From Tamlana sp. 2_MG-2023 (lineage in GTDB: Bacteria; Bacteroidota; Bacteroidia; Flavobacteriales; Flavobacteriaceae), in assembly GCF_030548465.1 (NCBI RefSeq), contig NZ_JAUOSF010000008.1:164485-228484 (forward strand): DNA of 64,000 nt. The letters run 5' to 3'. This document shows, one piece after another, positions 17,004 through 26,340 of the stretch. Numbering within the stretch: the stretch's first letter is position 1; every line of letters starts with the position of its first letter. Below the pieces are notes generated by a model. That model worked only from the letters and a program-made list of their open reading frames with translations, was not told where the DNA came from and ran no database searches. The position numbers and the translations under genes are program-made.

Positions 17004-18164
17004 ATGGAAAAAAGCAAATTCGAAGATCCGTTTAAAGAAGCGCGTCAAGACAAAGGTTTTGGTGAAATGAACGACCAAAACGACCCTGTAAAAATGATAC
17101 TCGGGCATAAAGATGTTCGTAAATGTGCGCACAACTGGAAAACCTTTCAATCGGGAGGCGAAGAAGTTGGGAGAATCGTAGTACCTTCTGAAGTACATAT
17201 TCGAGATACACGTCAAATTCCTTTTGAAGTCGATCCACCGCAACATAAAAGTTACCGCGATTTAATCGACCCTTGGTTTAAACGTCCCTTAGAAGCCGAT
17301 TATCAAACCAAACTAACCGAAATCATTGAAAAGGTAGTAGAAGACGCTTTAGCAGAAGATAACGTTGAAGTTGTAGAGGAATTTGCCTTAAAACTACAAT
17401 CTAGAGCTTTAACTTTACTATTAAATATTCCGTTTGAAGCTTCCGAATTATGGATTTCCTGGGGAACCCATGTTTTCCGTAGTGAAGACACCGCATTGGA
17501 TAGCGACAAAGCCAATATTTTATACGATTATATAGACGCCCAAATTGACAAAACCATAGCCAATCCGGACGACAGTTTATACGCTTTATTATTAAATGCT
17601 GAAATTGACGGTAGAAAACTGAGTAAAGAAGAAGTAAAAGGTGTGGTGATTTTAACGTTTGCTGGTGGACGTGATACCGTTATTAATGCGGTGACCAATT
17701 CGATTGCTTATTTTGCTGAGCATCCAAAATCTTTAGAACGTTTACGCGAACAACCTGAAATACTAAATACCGCGATTGAAGAATTAATACGTTACTTTTC
17801 GCCATTAACCCAAATGGGACGAGTAGTTACCGAAGACACTCAAGTTTGTGAGCATGCTATAAAAGCACAAAGCAGAATTTCTATGTGCTGGGCTTCAGCC
17901 AATAGAGACGAACGCGTTTTTGAAAATGCCAACGAAGTAGTTTTAGACCGAAAAGTTAACCCACATGTCGCTTTCGGATTTGGTACGCACAATTGTTTAG
18001 GCGCAACCCATGCACGCCAGATTATGAAAATTCTACTAACCACCCTGAGTAAAAAAGTTGCTTCAATGGAAATTATAGAAGCGAAAGAAAACATAGAAGG
18101 TTTAGACCAATTTAAACGCAAAGTAGGCTTTGACAGCTTACAGGTACAATTCAACACATTGTAA
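17004..18164 (+). CDS. Cytochrome P450, probable 6-O-methyl-D-galactose demethylase (CYP236A-like)
   Basis: A soluble bacterial P450 of 386 residues. The I-helix oxygen-binding site is AGGRDT (220-225), the K-helix ExxR is EELIR (259-263), and the heme loop is FGFGTHNCLG (324-333) with Cys331 as thiolate ligand. Its own ferredoxin and reductase follow at once, and the operon also holds galactosidase and dehydrogenase genes. This arrangement is known from porphyran-degrading flavobacteria (Formosa, Zobellia), where the P450 oxidatively removes the methyl group of 6-O-methyl-D-galactose, giving galactose and formaldehyde. The CYP236A name is by analogy, not alignment. Cytosolic; no signal peptide. 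The start at 17004 is the first Met giving a normal N-terminus. Confidence 0.87.
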   Translation: MEKSKFEDPFKEARQDKGFGEMNDQNDPVKMILGHKDVRKCAHNWKTFQSGGEEVGRIVVPSEVHIRDTRQIPFEVDPPQHKSYRDLIDPWFKRPLEADYQTKLTEIIEKVVEDALAEDNVEVVEEFALKLQSRALTLLLNIPFEASELWISWGTHVFRSEDTALDSDKANILYDYIDAQIDKTIANPDDSLYALLLNAEIDGRKLSKEEVKGVVILTFAGGRDTVINAVTNSIAYFAEHPKSLERLREQPEILNTAIEELIRYFSPLTQMGRVVTEDTQVCEHAIKAQSRISMCWASANRDERVFENANEVVLDRKVNPHVAFGFGTHNCLGATHARQIMKILLTTLSKKVASMEIIEAKENIEGLDQFKRKVGFDSLQVQFNTL

Positions 18165-18194
18165 GTCTCAACCCAATATTTTAAATTAAATTCA

Positions 18195-18503
18195 ATGAAA
18201 ACAATAACCTTTATAACAAGTGATAACGAAAAAATAATAACTGAAGCGAATTCTGGCAGTGTCATGGAATTGGCCGTAAAAAACAAAGTCAAAGGCATCG
18301 ATGGCGACTGCGGAGGCGTTTGCTCTTGCGCGACTTGCCATGTACATGTAGAACCATCCTTTTGGAATGCGGTAGGCGCACCTGATGAACTGGAAAACGA
18401 TATGCTAGAGTTTGATGATAATGTCAGTGATTTTAGCCGTTTATCATGCCAATTACAAGTAAGCGAAGTCCCAGATGGCTTAATTTTAAAAGTAGCCAAA
18501 TAA
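18195..18503 (+). CDS. 2Fe-2S ferredoxin, electron donor to the P450
   Basis: A 102-residue putidaredoxin/adrenodoxin-type ferredoxin. The cluster ligands are Cys39, Cys45, Cys48 (C-x5-C-x2-C) and Cys85 in LSCQLQ; an extra Cys43 lies within the loop. It passes electrons one at a time from the reductase at 18505 to the P450 at 17004. It lies 30 bases after the P450 and one base before the reductase gene, so the three genes form a complete class I electron chain on one transcript. Cytosolic. Confidence 0.9.
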   Translation: MKTITFITSDNEKIITEANSGSVMELAVKNKVKGIDGDCGGVCSCATCHVHVEPSFWNAVGAPDELENDMLEFDDNVSDFSRLSCQLQVSEVPDGLILKVAK

Positions 18504-18504
18504 A

Positions 18505-19758
18505 ATGACTGCAAGAAGCAACAAAAAAACCTGTGTAATTATTGGTGCCAGTCATGCTGGAATTAACTGTGCTTTTGCCTTACGGAAATATGGCTGGGAG
18601 GGTGACATTATTTTATTCGATGGCGATCCGGAATTTCCGTACCACCGGCCGCCCCTATCAAAAGCCTATTTAACTAGCGATCCCAATACGCCGCAAAGTT
18701 TATTATTTCCGAAGGAAAATTACACCGATGATCAAATCACTTTAAAATTAGGAATCCGCGTAAGCAGCATCAATCGAGAAGAACAAAACCTAACTTTGGA
18801 AGATGGCAGCACACAAGCTTACGACAAACTGGTGATTGCAACAGGAGCACGCCCCTTTATTCCTCCAATTAAAGGCATCGAAACAGCAAAAAACTGTTTC
18901 GCTATGCGTACTGCTTTGGATGCGGTAAATATTCGAAAAGCCTTTAATCAATCTACAAAAAAACGTGTAGTGGTTATTGGTGGTGGCTATATAGGATTAG
19001 AAACTGCAGCATCTTTAAAAAAGTTAGGTGCACAAGTAACGGTTATCGAAAGAGAAAATCGTGTTTTAGCCCGTGTAACCACTCCTGAAATGTCTGCTTT
19101 TTTCACCAAATTGCATCAAAATAATGGCGTAGAAATTCTAACTTCAAAAACTGTAGTTGCTGTAGAAAACAAAGGCGATTACAACCTAGTAACCTGTGAT
19201 GACTATACGACTTTAGAAGCAGATATCCTCGTGATTGGCGTTGGCATTATAGTCAACACTGAGTTGGCTCAGGAAGCTGGCATAACCATAGAAAATGGCA
19301 TACAAGTCGATGCCACCACACGAACCAACGACCCGAATATTTATGCGATTGGCGATTGTACTTTTCACTACAATCCGCATTACAAAACACACGTTCGTTT
19401 AGAATCGGTGCAAAATGCCGTCGATCAAGCCAAAACAGCAGCTCAAGCCATTTGTGGCGATATCAGTATTATATATGACAGCATTCCTTGGTTTTGGTCC
19501 GATCAATTCGATGTCAAACTACAAATGGTAGGACTTAACACAGGGTTTACAGATATAATTATCCGCCAAGAAGCTACCGAAAACAGCTTTTCCGCTTGGT
19601 ATTTTAAAGACGACACCTTACTAGCTGTAGATGCTGTGAATTATGCGAAAGCCTATATGTTAGGGACTCGCTTTATAAAATCGGGACAAGCGCTTGATAA
19701 AGCTAAAATTGCCGATGCTAGCATTCCGTTTAAACCAAACAATTTTCTAAAAAACTAA
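18505..19758 (+). CDS. FAD-dependent NAD(P)H-ferredoxin reductase
   Basis: A 417-residue reductase of the putidaredoxin reductase type. The FAD-binding motif is IIGASHAGINCAFAL near the N-terminus, the NAD(P)H-binding Rossmann motif is VVIGGGYIGLETAASL (about 153-168), and the second FAD motif is YAIGDCT (about 291). The usual RPPLSKAYL follows the first strand. It takes electrons from NADH or NADPH and delivers them to the ferredoxin at 18195. The acidic end of the second strand (VTVIERE) favours NADH. The gene begins one base after the ferredoxin stop; the alcohol dehydrogenase follows 19 bases later. Confidence 0.9.
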   Translation: MTARSNKKTCVIIGASHAGINCAFALRKYGWEGDIILFDGDPEFPYHRPPLSKAYLTSDPNTPQSLLFPKENYTDDQITLKLGIRVSSINREEQNLTLEDGSTQAYDKLVIATGARPFIPPIKGIETAKNCFAMRTALDAVNIRKAFNQSTKKRVVVIGGGYIGLETAASLKKLGAQVTVIERENRVLARVTTPEMSAFFTKLHQNNGVEILTSKTVVAVENKGDYNLVTCDDYTTLEADILVIGVGIIVNTELAQEAGITIENGIQVDATTRTNDPNIYAIGDCTFHYNPHYKTHVRLESVQNAVDQAKTAAQAICGDISIIYDSIPWFWSDQFDVKLQMVGLNTGFTDIIIRQEATENSFSAWYFKDDTLLAVDAVNYAKAYMLGTRFIKSGQALDKAKIADASIPFKPNNFLKN

Positions 19759-19777
19759 TTCAAACGAAACAAACCTT

Positions 19778-20893
19778 ATGTCCATACTTTCAAAAAGTGC
19801 CATTGCTACGGGCGATGGTAAATTCATTATAGATACCGTAAAAGTTGCCGAACCACAAGCCGACGAAATTGTAGTAAAAATCAAAGCTGCAGGTTTATGC
19901 CATACCGATCACGATTCTTTAACCTGGGGAAAACCCATTGTTTTAGGTCATGAAGGTGCCGGAATTGTAGAACAAGTGGGAAGTACTGTTAGCGATTTCA
20001 AACCTGGCGACCGAGTGATTTTAAACTGGGCAACGCCTTGTATGAAGTGTTTTCAATGCCAGGAAGGGAATCAGCATATTTGCGAAAACAATTCTCCGGT
20101 AACAGCTGGCGGAAACGGTTACACACCCGGTCACGCGCATTTAGAAGGCACACTTTGGAACGATGCGCCTATTGAACGTTCTTTCAACATCGGCACGATT
20201 GCAGAATACGCTTTGGTAAAAGCTTCCGCTTGTGTGAAAATGGACAGCGACATGCCTTTTCCTTCGGCGAGTATTATTAGTTGTGGGGTGATGACGGGTT
20301 ATGGTTCTGTGGTAAATTCAGCTAAATTACAAGCAGGGAGTTCGGCGGTAATTTTAGGTACCGGAGGTGTTGGATTGAATGTCATTCAAGGCGCAAAAAT
20401 ATCGGGAGCAGCTAAAATAATTGCTATCGACATCAACCAAGAACGCTTAGAAATGGCAAAACAATTTGGTGCAACCGATACCATTTTAGCCGATAAAAAC
20501 GATGTAGGTCTTCAACAAGCTGCCGAAACCGTCAAATCCTTAACCAACGGACGAGGAGCCGATTATGCTTTTGAGTGTACCGCCGTTCCAGCACTTGGTG
20601 CCGCTCCCCTAGCCATGATACGAAATGCAGGAACCGCTGTGCAAGTAAGTGGTATTGAAGAAGAAATTACCATAGACATGAATTTGTTTGAATGGGATAA
20701 AATATACATCAATCCGCTTTACGGAAAATGTCGTCCGCAAATCGATTTTCCTAAATTGGTTTCTCTTTACGACAAAGGCGACTTGATGCTGGACGAAATG
20801 ATTACGAGAACTTATCCTTTAGAAAATTTACAACAAGCCTTCGATGATATGCTTGCTGGAAAAAATGCTAAAGGTGTTATTGTTTTTGATTAA
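19778..20893 (+). CDS. Zinc-dependent alcohol dehydrogenase of the P450 operon
   Basis: A 371-residue medium-chain dehydrogenase close to the class III/NDMA-dependent group. Catalytic zinc ligands include Cys41 (GLCHTDHDS) and His58 (LGHEGAG); the structural zinc Cys are 88, 91, 94 and 102 (CMKCFQCQEGNQHIC). The coenzyme motif GTGGVGLNV followed by IAIDINQ favours NAD. A conserved alcohol dehydrogenase is known beside the P450 in porphyran operons of marine flavobacteria. Formaldehyde oxidation is an obvious guess because demethylation releases it, but I recall reports that such enzymes prefer other aldehydes and alcohols, so the physiological substrate is open. Cytosolic. Confidence 0.82.
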   Translation: MSILSKSAIATGDGKFIIDTVKVAEPQADEIVVKIKAAGLCHTDHDSLTWGKPIVLGHEGAGIVEQVGSTVSDFKPGDRVILNWATPCMKCFQCQEGNQHICENNSPVTAGGNGYTPGHAHLEGTLWNDAPIERSFNIGTIAEYALVKASACVKMDSDMPFPSASIISCGVMTGYGSVVNSAKLQAGSSAVILGTGGVGLNVIQGAKISGAAKIIAIDINQERLEMAKQFGATDTILADKNDVGLQQAAETVKSLTNGRGADYAFECTAVPALGAAPLAMIRNAGTAVQVSGIEEEITIDMNLFEWDKIYINPLYGKCRPQIDFPKLVSLYDKGDLMLDEMITRTYPLENLQQAFDDMLAGKNAKGVIVFD

Positions 20894-20941
20894 ACAATAC
20901 TTATAAATCCATTAAATATACAAACAACTAAACCCATTGGT

Positions 20942-23449
20942 ATGAGAACCACCTTAAGCCTAATTTGCTTTGTTATAACACTAGTCGTTACAAAAATACA
21001 AGCACAATCCCGCACTGTTGAATTACTAACAAATTGGAAATTTTCAAAATACGATGCAGGAGCTGCTTTTCAGGAAGATTTTGATGATTCCGACTGGCAT
21101 GAAGTGAGCATCCCGCACGATTGGGCGGTAGAAGGTGATTTTGACTTTGCTAACGACGTGCAACTCACTATGGTGGTACAAGATGGCGAAACCAAACCCA
21201 ATTACCGAACAGGACGAAGTGGTGCTTTGCCTTACGTTGGCGTAGGTTGGTACCGCACGAATTACCAAGTTTCACCATCAGATTTATCCCAAAAAGTACA
21301 ACTACTATTCGATGGTGCTATGAGCAGTTCCAAAGTTTATATTAATGGGGAATATGTTGGCGAGCGTCCGTTTGGTTATATTTCCTTTTATTTTGATATC
21401 AGCAAATTCTTAAAAGCTGGAAAAAATACGATTGCGGTACGTTTAGAAAATTACAATACGCAATCCCGTTGGTATCCTGGCGCAGGATTGTACCGAAAAG
21501 TATCTGTTATAAAAACCCAAAAAACCCACGTAAAAACCTGGGGAACTTTTGTAACCACACCAAAAATAAGCAAAAAAAATGCTAGCGTTCAGGTGAAGCT
21601 AGAACTCCTTGGCGAAGGCCATTTTACGATTAAAAACGATATTATAGATCCAAATGGAAAACTAGTTGCCACCAAAACGACGAATACTAATATTTCTTCT
21701 GAAAAAACACTTAGTGAAACCTTTGAAGTTTCTAAACCCCAATTATGGGACCTAGAATCTCCAAATTTATACACTTTAAAAACCTCCATTTTAGAAGGCG
21801 ATAACATCATCGATACTTATGAAACGCGTTTCGGAATTCGCTCCATACGATTTGAAGTAGATGGTTTTTATTTAAATGATAAGCAAATTCGTTTTCAAGG
21901 CGTAAACATGCACCACGATTTAGGACCTTCGGGAGCCGCTTTTCATAGGGAATTATTTGTAAGACAGATGAAAAAAATGAAAGCCATGGGTGTAAATGCT
22001 ATCCGGTTTTCTCACAATCCGCCAGCCCCAGAAGCTTTGGATGTATGCGACGAAATGGGGCTTTTAGCCATAGATGAAGCGTTCGACGAATGGCAAATAG
22101 GAAAGGTTACTAATGGTTATTCTAAAGATTTTGATACATGGTCTAAAACCGATCTTACCGATATGATTTTAAGGGATCGCAACCACCCGAGTATTATTAT
22201 GTGGAGTATTGGAAACGAAATACTAGAACAATACCAACGTGACCCAAATAAGATCACGAAATACTTAAACGATATTGTAAAAACTTTAGACACCACACGT
22301 GCGACAACGGCTGGTTTTAATTCAGCAAATAATGCTTTGGTAAGCGGTATGGCTTCTACTGTAGATGTTGCTGGTTTTAACTACAAACCCGGTGTTTATG
22401 CTGCTATTCGTAAAAAATATCCGAATTTAAAATTCTACGCAAGCGAAACTGGTGGTACCGTAAGTGTGAGGAACAGCTACAAATTCCCTGTGGTTTACGA
22501 TACTTTGCATAACAAACGAGGTGCGTCGTTAAACACCTTTGTTTTTCCAGACGGGCTTCCTGGAAATTACGAATCCACTCAGGTACCTTGGGGCTATCCT
22601 CCTGTTAAAGAGTTTGCTTCTCAAGAAAAAAACACGTCGGTTTATGGTGAATTTGTTTGGACAGGCTACGATTATTTAGGCGAACCCTCCCCGTACCACC
22701 ATGCCAAATCTAGAAGTTCCTATTTTGCTCCTGTAGATTTTGTTGGTCTGGAAAAAGATAAATACTACCTATATCAAACCCAATGGCGTAAAGACAAAGA
22801 CGTATTGCATTTCTTTCCGCATTGGACTTGGCCAGAATTGGAGGTAAAATCATTCCCTGTAGTATGTTACACTTCCTATGATAAAGCTGAATTATTTGTA
22901 AACGGAAAAAGTTATGGCATACAAACTAAAAAACCATTAGAATCTTTAAATTTTGAAAACTCCGATATTAAAGTAGAAGCCTCTGGAGGTGGCAACTGGG
23001 ATTTAACCAAAGCGTATGCTATAGTTTGGGACAATGTGGTTTACGAACCGGGCGAAGTAAAAGTCGTTGCCTATAACACAAAAGGTAAAAAGGCAGCCGA
23101 AATGACACGGGTAACCGCAGGCAAACCGCACCATATTAAAATAGAACCTGAAATTGAAAGTATTAATTCTGGTGAAGTTGGCGTTTATGTGGTTTCTATG
23201 TTGGATAAAAATGGTAATTTATGTCCGCATTTCAACGAAAACATGAACATAGAAGTTACCGGAGCTGCAAAGTTCTACGCTTCCGGAAATGGCGATCCTA
23301 CCAACATGCAAAACCTCAGCAAACCACAACGAAAATTCTTTAACGGGCAAGCGGTGATTTATGTAAAATCGACTAACACAGGAAACGTTAGTATCAAAAC
23401 AACTTCTGGAGATTTTTCTGCAATCCATAATTCTCTTATCGTAAAATAA
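20942..23449 (+). CDS. GH2 beta-galactosidase-type exo-enzyme (835 aa)
   Basis: Signal peptide (1-22), sugar-binding domain (about 25-190), Ig-like domain (195-300), TIM barrel (300-610) and C-terminal beta domains (620-835). Acid/base Glu426 is in WSIGNEILEQ and nucleophile Glu502 in FYASETGG. It lies in the P450 operon, 48 bases after the alcohol dehydrogenase, which suggests that it frees galactose or 6-O-methyl-galactose from porphyran oligosaccharides in the periplasm so that the P450 can act on the free sugar. It resembles the 845-residue GH2 at 54190 (both have the RWY-GAG-YR motif and the GTFVTTP stretch). Substrate is inferred from context. Confidence 0.83.
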   Translation: MRTTLSLICFVITLVVTKIQAQSRTVELLTNWKFSKYDAGAAFQEDFDDSDWHEVSIPHDWAVEGDFDFANDVQLTMVVQDGETKPNYRTGRSGALPYVGVGWYRTNYQVSPSDLSQKVQLLFDGAMSSSKVYINGEYVGERPFGYISFYFDISKFLKAGKNTIAVRLENYNTQSRWYPGAGLYRKVSVIKTQKTHVKTWGTFVTTPKISKKNASVQVKLELLGEGHFTIKNDIIDPNGKLVATKTTNTNISSEKTLSETFEVSKPQLWDLESPNLYTLKTSILEGDNIIDTYETRFGIRSIRFEVDGFYLNDKQIRFQGVNMHHDLGPSGAAFHRELFVRQMKKMKAMGVNAIRFSHNPPAPEALDVCDEMGLLAIDEAFDEWQIGKVTNGYSKDFDTWSKTDLTDMILRDRNHPSIIMWSIGNEILEQYQRDPNKITKYLNDIVKTLDTTRATTAGFNSANNALVSGMASTVDVAGFNYKPGVYAAIRKKYPNLKFYASETGGTVSVRNSYKFPVVYDTLHNKRGASLNTFVFPDGLPGNYESTQVPWGYPPVKEFASQEKNTSVYGEFVWTGYDYLGEPSPYHHAKSRSSYFAPVDFVGLEKDKYYLYQTQWRKDKDVLHFFPHWTWPELEVKSFPVVCYTSYDKAELFVNGKSYGIQTKKPLESLNFENSDIKVEASGGGNWDLTKAYAIVWDNVVYEPGEVKVVAYNTKGKKAAEMTRVTAGKPHHIKIEPEIESINSGEVGVYVVSMLDKNGNLCPHFNENMNIEVTGAAKFYASGNGDPTNMQNLSKPQRKFFNGQAVIYVKSTNTGNVSIKTTSGDFSAIHNSLIVK

Positions 23450-23455
23450 CCAATT

Positions 23456-24268
23456 ATGCCTTCAAAATTTAAAACTACCGAAATATCCGACCCCCAATTT
23501 GAATCGAATAACCTGAGATTTATCACCGTTAAAACCCCTAATCTAAATGGTCGAGGCGACATTTGTGTGTTTGTACCTCCTTTTAAAACCCTAAAAAACC
23601 TTCCAATAGTAACCTTGCTCCATGGGGTTTATGGAAGTGCTTGGATTTGGGCGCATAAAGCAGGCGTACATTTTACTGCATTAAAAATGATGGAAGCTGG
23701 CCTTATAAAACCCATGGTTATCGCCATGCCATCCGACGGACTTTGGGGCGATGGATCTGGGTATGTACCGCAAACTAATGCCAATTATGAATCGTGGATT
23801 GTAAACGATGTAGTAGACGCCATTATAGAAAACATAGATTGCACAAGCGAAGCCTCTCCCCTTTTTATTTCTGGACTGTCCATGGGCGGCTATGGGGCCT
23901 TGAGATTAGGCGCTAAATATACCGGAAAATACAGCGCCATTTCGGCACATTCGTCGATAACAAACAGCAACCAAATGCATTTATTTGTGGAAGAAAACGA
24001 ATCGAATTACAAGCAAACCGACGGTACTTTAGAAGATGTATTTCAGGTCATCCTTCAGAATAAAACCAATTTACCTCCCCTGCGTTTTGACTGCGGAAAA
24101 AATGATTTATTAATTGAGTATAACCGCAGTTTACATCAAAATTTAGTATCTAAAAACATTCCACATAGCTACGAAGAATTTGAAGGCGCACATGAATGGC
24201 CATATTGGCAAGAACACGTGAACGATTCGCTTTTATTTTTCAATAAACACATTTCAAAACAAGCCTAA
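23456..24268 (+). CDS. Alpha/beta-hydrolase esterase (esterase D / CE1-like)
   Basis: A 270-residue cytosolic hydrolase without signal peptide. The nucleophile elbow is GLSMGGYGALRLG (Ser near 143), and candidate triad partners are the Asp in DCGKNDLL and the His in EGAHEWPYWQEH. The fold and the LLHGVYGSAWIW oxyanion strand match putative esterases related to S-formylglutathione hydrolase and feruloyl esterase (CE1). It is the last gene of the P450 operon, 6 bases after GH2. It could hydrolyse an ester on the sugar or a formyl thioester arising from formaldehyde. Both are inference; no cofactor is visible. Confidence 0.75.
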   Translation: MPSKFKTTEISDPQFESNNLRFITVKTPNLNGRGDICVFVPPFKTLKNLPIVTLLHGVYGSAWIWAHKAGVHFTALKMMEAGLIKPMVIAMPSDGLWGDGSGYVPQTNANYESWIVNDVVDAIIENIDCTSEASPLFISGLSMGGYGALRLGAKYTGKYSAISAHSSITNSNQMHLFVEENESNYKQTDGTLEDVFQVILQNKTNLPPLRFDCGKNDLLIEYNRSLHQNLVSKNIPHSYEEFEGAHEWPYWQEHVNDSLLFFNKHISKQA

Positions 24269-24322
24269 AAAAATGTATTTCCTTTAGTAGCCATAGCGCC
24301 AAACCCCCTAATTTCACTGTCT

Positions 24323-24341
24323 TGTTCAGTTTTAGTCTAGT
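24323..24341 (+). promoter_or_regulatory. Locus operator before GH16-CBM6 (TGTTCAGTTTTAGTCTAGT)
   Basis: This is a direct repeat of GTTCAGT and GTCTAGT spaced 11 bp start to start. A further TCTAG follows at once (24342-24346). TTAATTTG at 24349-24356 may be the -7 element, putting the repeat where an activator would touch RNA polymerase. The start codon is 69 bases beyond the motif. Confidence 0.7.
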
Positions 24342-24409
24342 CTAGTTTTTAATTTGGTCCTCGTTTTTTTTCAACCTTTAAACTTTACCAAATCTATTTA
24401 AATTTAACC

Positions 24410-26242
24410 ATGACTAAATTCAACAAATTAACAAAACTATTATTTTTATTTGTGCTAAGCACACAAGCGCAAGACTGGTCGGGAATCCCCGTACCAGCAG
24501 ACGCAGGATCAGGAAACATCTGGGAACTCCAAGACAATGTCTCCGATGATTTTAATTACAACTTCAATTCCACCTCATGGTCTAATTTTGGCACAAATAA
24601 CAAATGGTATAACTTTTACCACAATGCTTGGGATGGCCCTGGCTACACCTATTGGAAAAATGAAAACGTTACCGTAGATGGCAGCGATTTAGTAATTAAC
24701 GTTGGCTATACTTCCGAAAACGGCAAAGGAGGCAGCTATGGCGTTGCTTCTGGCTGTGTTACTTCCACCAATAAAGTGAAGTATCCTGTATATGTAGAAT
24801 CAGCTATTAGTGTTGCCAATATTTCTTTGGCATCTTGTTTTTGGCTATTAAGTCCAGACGATACCGAAGAAATAGACATTATTGAAAACTACGGTGGTGT
24901 TAACGGTTTCAAACATTTAACACACATTAGTCATCACTCTTTTGTTCGTAGTCCTTTTACCGATTACCAACCAAGGGATTGGAATTCCTGGTTTCCAGAC
25001 AGTAGAGTTTCTCAAAGCTACGGTTGGGGCGACTGGTGTTACAATAATGGCGGAGATCGTCGTTATATGCGAATGGGCGTAAATTGGATTAGTCCAAAAC
25101 ACTTCGAATATTATATAGACGGCGAGCTAGTTCGTGTAATGTACTACAATGCCATCGCTACAAAATTCAACGGGACTTGGGAATATACCTATTTCAATTC
25201 TATGAACTGGGATGTAAATGGCTATAAATTACCTACAAACAATGGTTCTGGATATACCGATGTTACGGTACATGCTACATCAAGTGTATATAATTTTAAT
25301 ACTTTACAAGCGGCATCCAATGCGTCTAACGGCTATAATGTAATTGACCCTGCTTGGTTTCAAGGCGGTGACGATAATGATGACGACGGAAATGGTGTGA
25401 CGGTTGAAGCAAGAGGTTTCACCAAGGAAATGGATATTATAATCAATATGGAATCCCAAAGTTGGTTAACTGGTTCTACACCTTCTAATGCCGATTTAAA
25501 CAACCCTGCGAAAAACCAAATGAAAGTAGACTGGGTACGTGTTTATAAACCAGTAAACGACCCTGCTTCTGGTGGTTCCAACTCGCACTCTCTAATTATA
25601 GAAGCGGAAGATTTTCATACTACAGGGGGAACTTTTGACGATGGTGTTGTTCCGTTTGGAGTAAATAAAGCAACCACAACAATTAATCATGTAAACAAAG
25701 AAGATTACGCCGAATACAAATTAGATGTTACTGCTGCCGAAACAGGAGTATATGAAATTAATTACCAAATTTCAACTCCAGCAGATAATGCAGGTGTTTC
25801 TATTTATTTAAATGGCGTATTAATTAGCGACGATTCCGTACCAAATAACGGCGATTGGGACAATTACCAAGAACTTACTGCGGGTTCTACCATAACACTT
25901 CCTACAGGAACGCATGACATAAAAATTGTTGCCTCTGGTACAAACGATTGGCAATGGAATATGGATAAAATTGAATTTGGTTTTTTAAACGCGTTAAGTG
26001 TTTCCAATGCAGAAATAAACCAAGTAAAACTTTTCCCTAACCCTGCAAATAACATAATAAACATTCATACGGAAAGCGCTTTAACAGGTATTGAAATTTA
26101 CAATATTTTAGGCGCAAAGGCTTTAGAACAAAAAAACAATATAAAAACGGTTTCTACTGAAAATTTAAAAAGCGGAAGTTATTTTATGAAAGTAATGACC
26201 GAAAAAGGTAGTACCACCAAACACATTATAGTAAAACATTAA
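24410..26242 (+). CDS. Secreted GH16 beta-agarase/porphyranase with CBM6 and T9SS tail
   Basis: A 610-residue endo-enzyme: signal peptide (1-20), GH16 catalytic domain (about 35-385), CBM6-like module (about 395-530, starting LIIEAEDFHTTGGTFDDG) and a Por secretion tail (about 535-610, VKLFPNPANNIINI) for type IX export. The GH16 active site is EIDIIE, with Glu154 as nucleophile, Asp156, and Glu159 as acid/base. It cleaves internal beta-1,4 linkages of agar or porphyran. I cannot separate agarase from porphyranase by eye. A strong operator lies upstream, so it is an independent unit of the locus regulon. It converges with the IclR gene. Confidence 0.87.
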   Translation: MTKFNKLTKLLFLFVLSTQAQDWSGIPVPADAGSGNIWELQDNVSDDFNYNFNSTSWSNFGTNNKWYNFYHNAWDGPGYTYWKNENVTVDGSDLVINVGYTSENGKGGSYGVASGCVTSTNKVKYPVYVESAISVANISLASCFWLLSPDDTEEIDIIENYGGVNGFKHLTHISHHSFVRSPFTDYQPRDWNSWFPDSRVSQSYGWGDWCYNNGGDRRYMRMGVNWISPKHFEYYIDGELVRVMYYNAIATKFNGTWEYTYFNSMNWDVNGYKLPTNNGSGYTDVTVHATSSVYNFNTLQAASNASNGYNVIDPAWFQGGDDNDDDGNGVTVEARGFTKEMDIIINMESQSWLTGSTPSNADLNNPAKNQMKVDWVRVYKPVNDPASGGSNSHSLIIEAEDFHTTGGTFDDGVVPFGVNKATTTINHVNKEDYAEYKLDVTAAETGVYEINYQISTPADNAGVSIYLNGVLISDDSVPNNGDWDNYQELTAGSTITLPTGTHDIKIVASGTNDWQWNMDKIEFGFLNALSVSNAEINQVKLFPNPANNIINIHTESALTGIEIYNILGAKALEQKNNIKTVSTENLKSGSYFMKVMTEKGSTTKHIIVKH

Positions 26243-26261
26243 TAAAAAATGCTTTCTAAAC

Positions 26262-26293
26262 TCCGTACCTGCCTGAATTCAGAAAGGTACGGA
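26262..26293. terminator. Hairpin between convergent GH16 and IclR genes
   Basis: TCCGTACCT at 26262-26270 pairs perfectly with AGGTACGGA at 26285-26293 around the palindrome CTGAATTCAG. It is followed by A-runs on the plus strand and, about 10 bases on, by a T-run on the minus strand, so it may terminate either transcript weakly. Confidence 0.5.
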
Positions 26294-26340
26294 AAAAAAT
26301 ACTTTGAGTTATTTGACAATTTATAGATACTCAAAAATAA

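Noticed and set aside
16867..17070. 67-codon plus-strand ORF before P450
   Set aside because: It overlaps the P450 start in another frame and lies mostly in regulatory sequence; it is a chance frame in AT-rich DNA.
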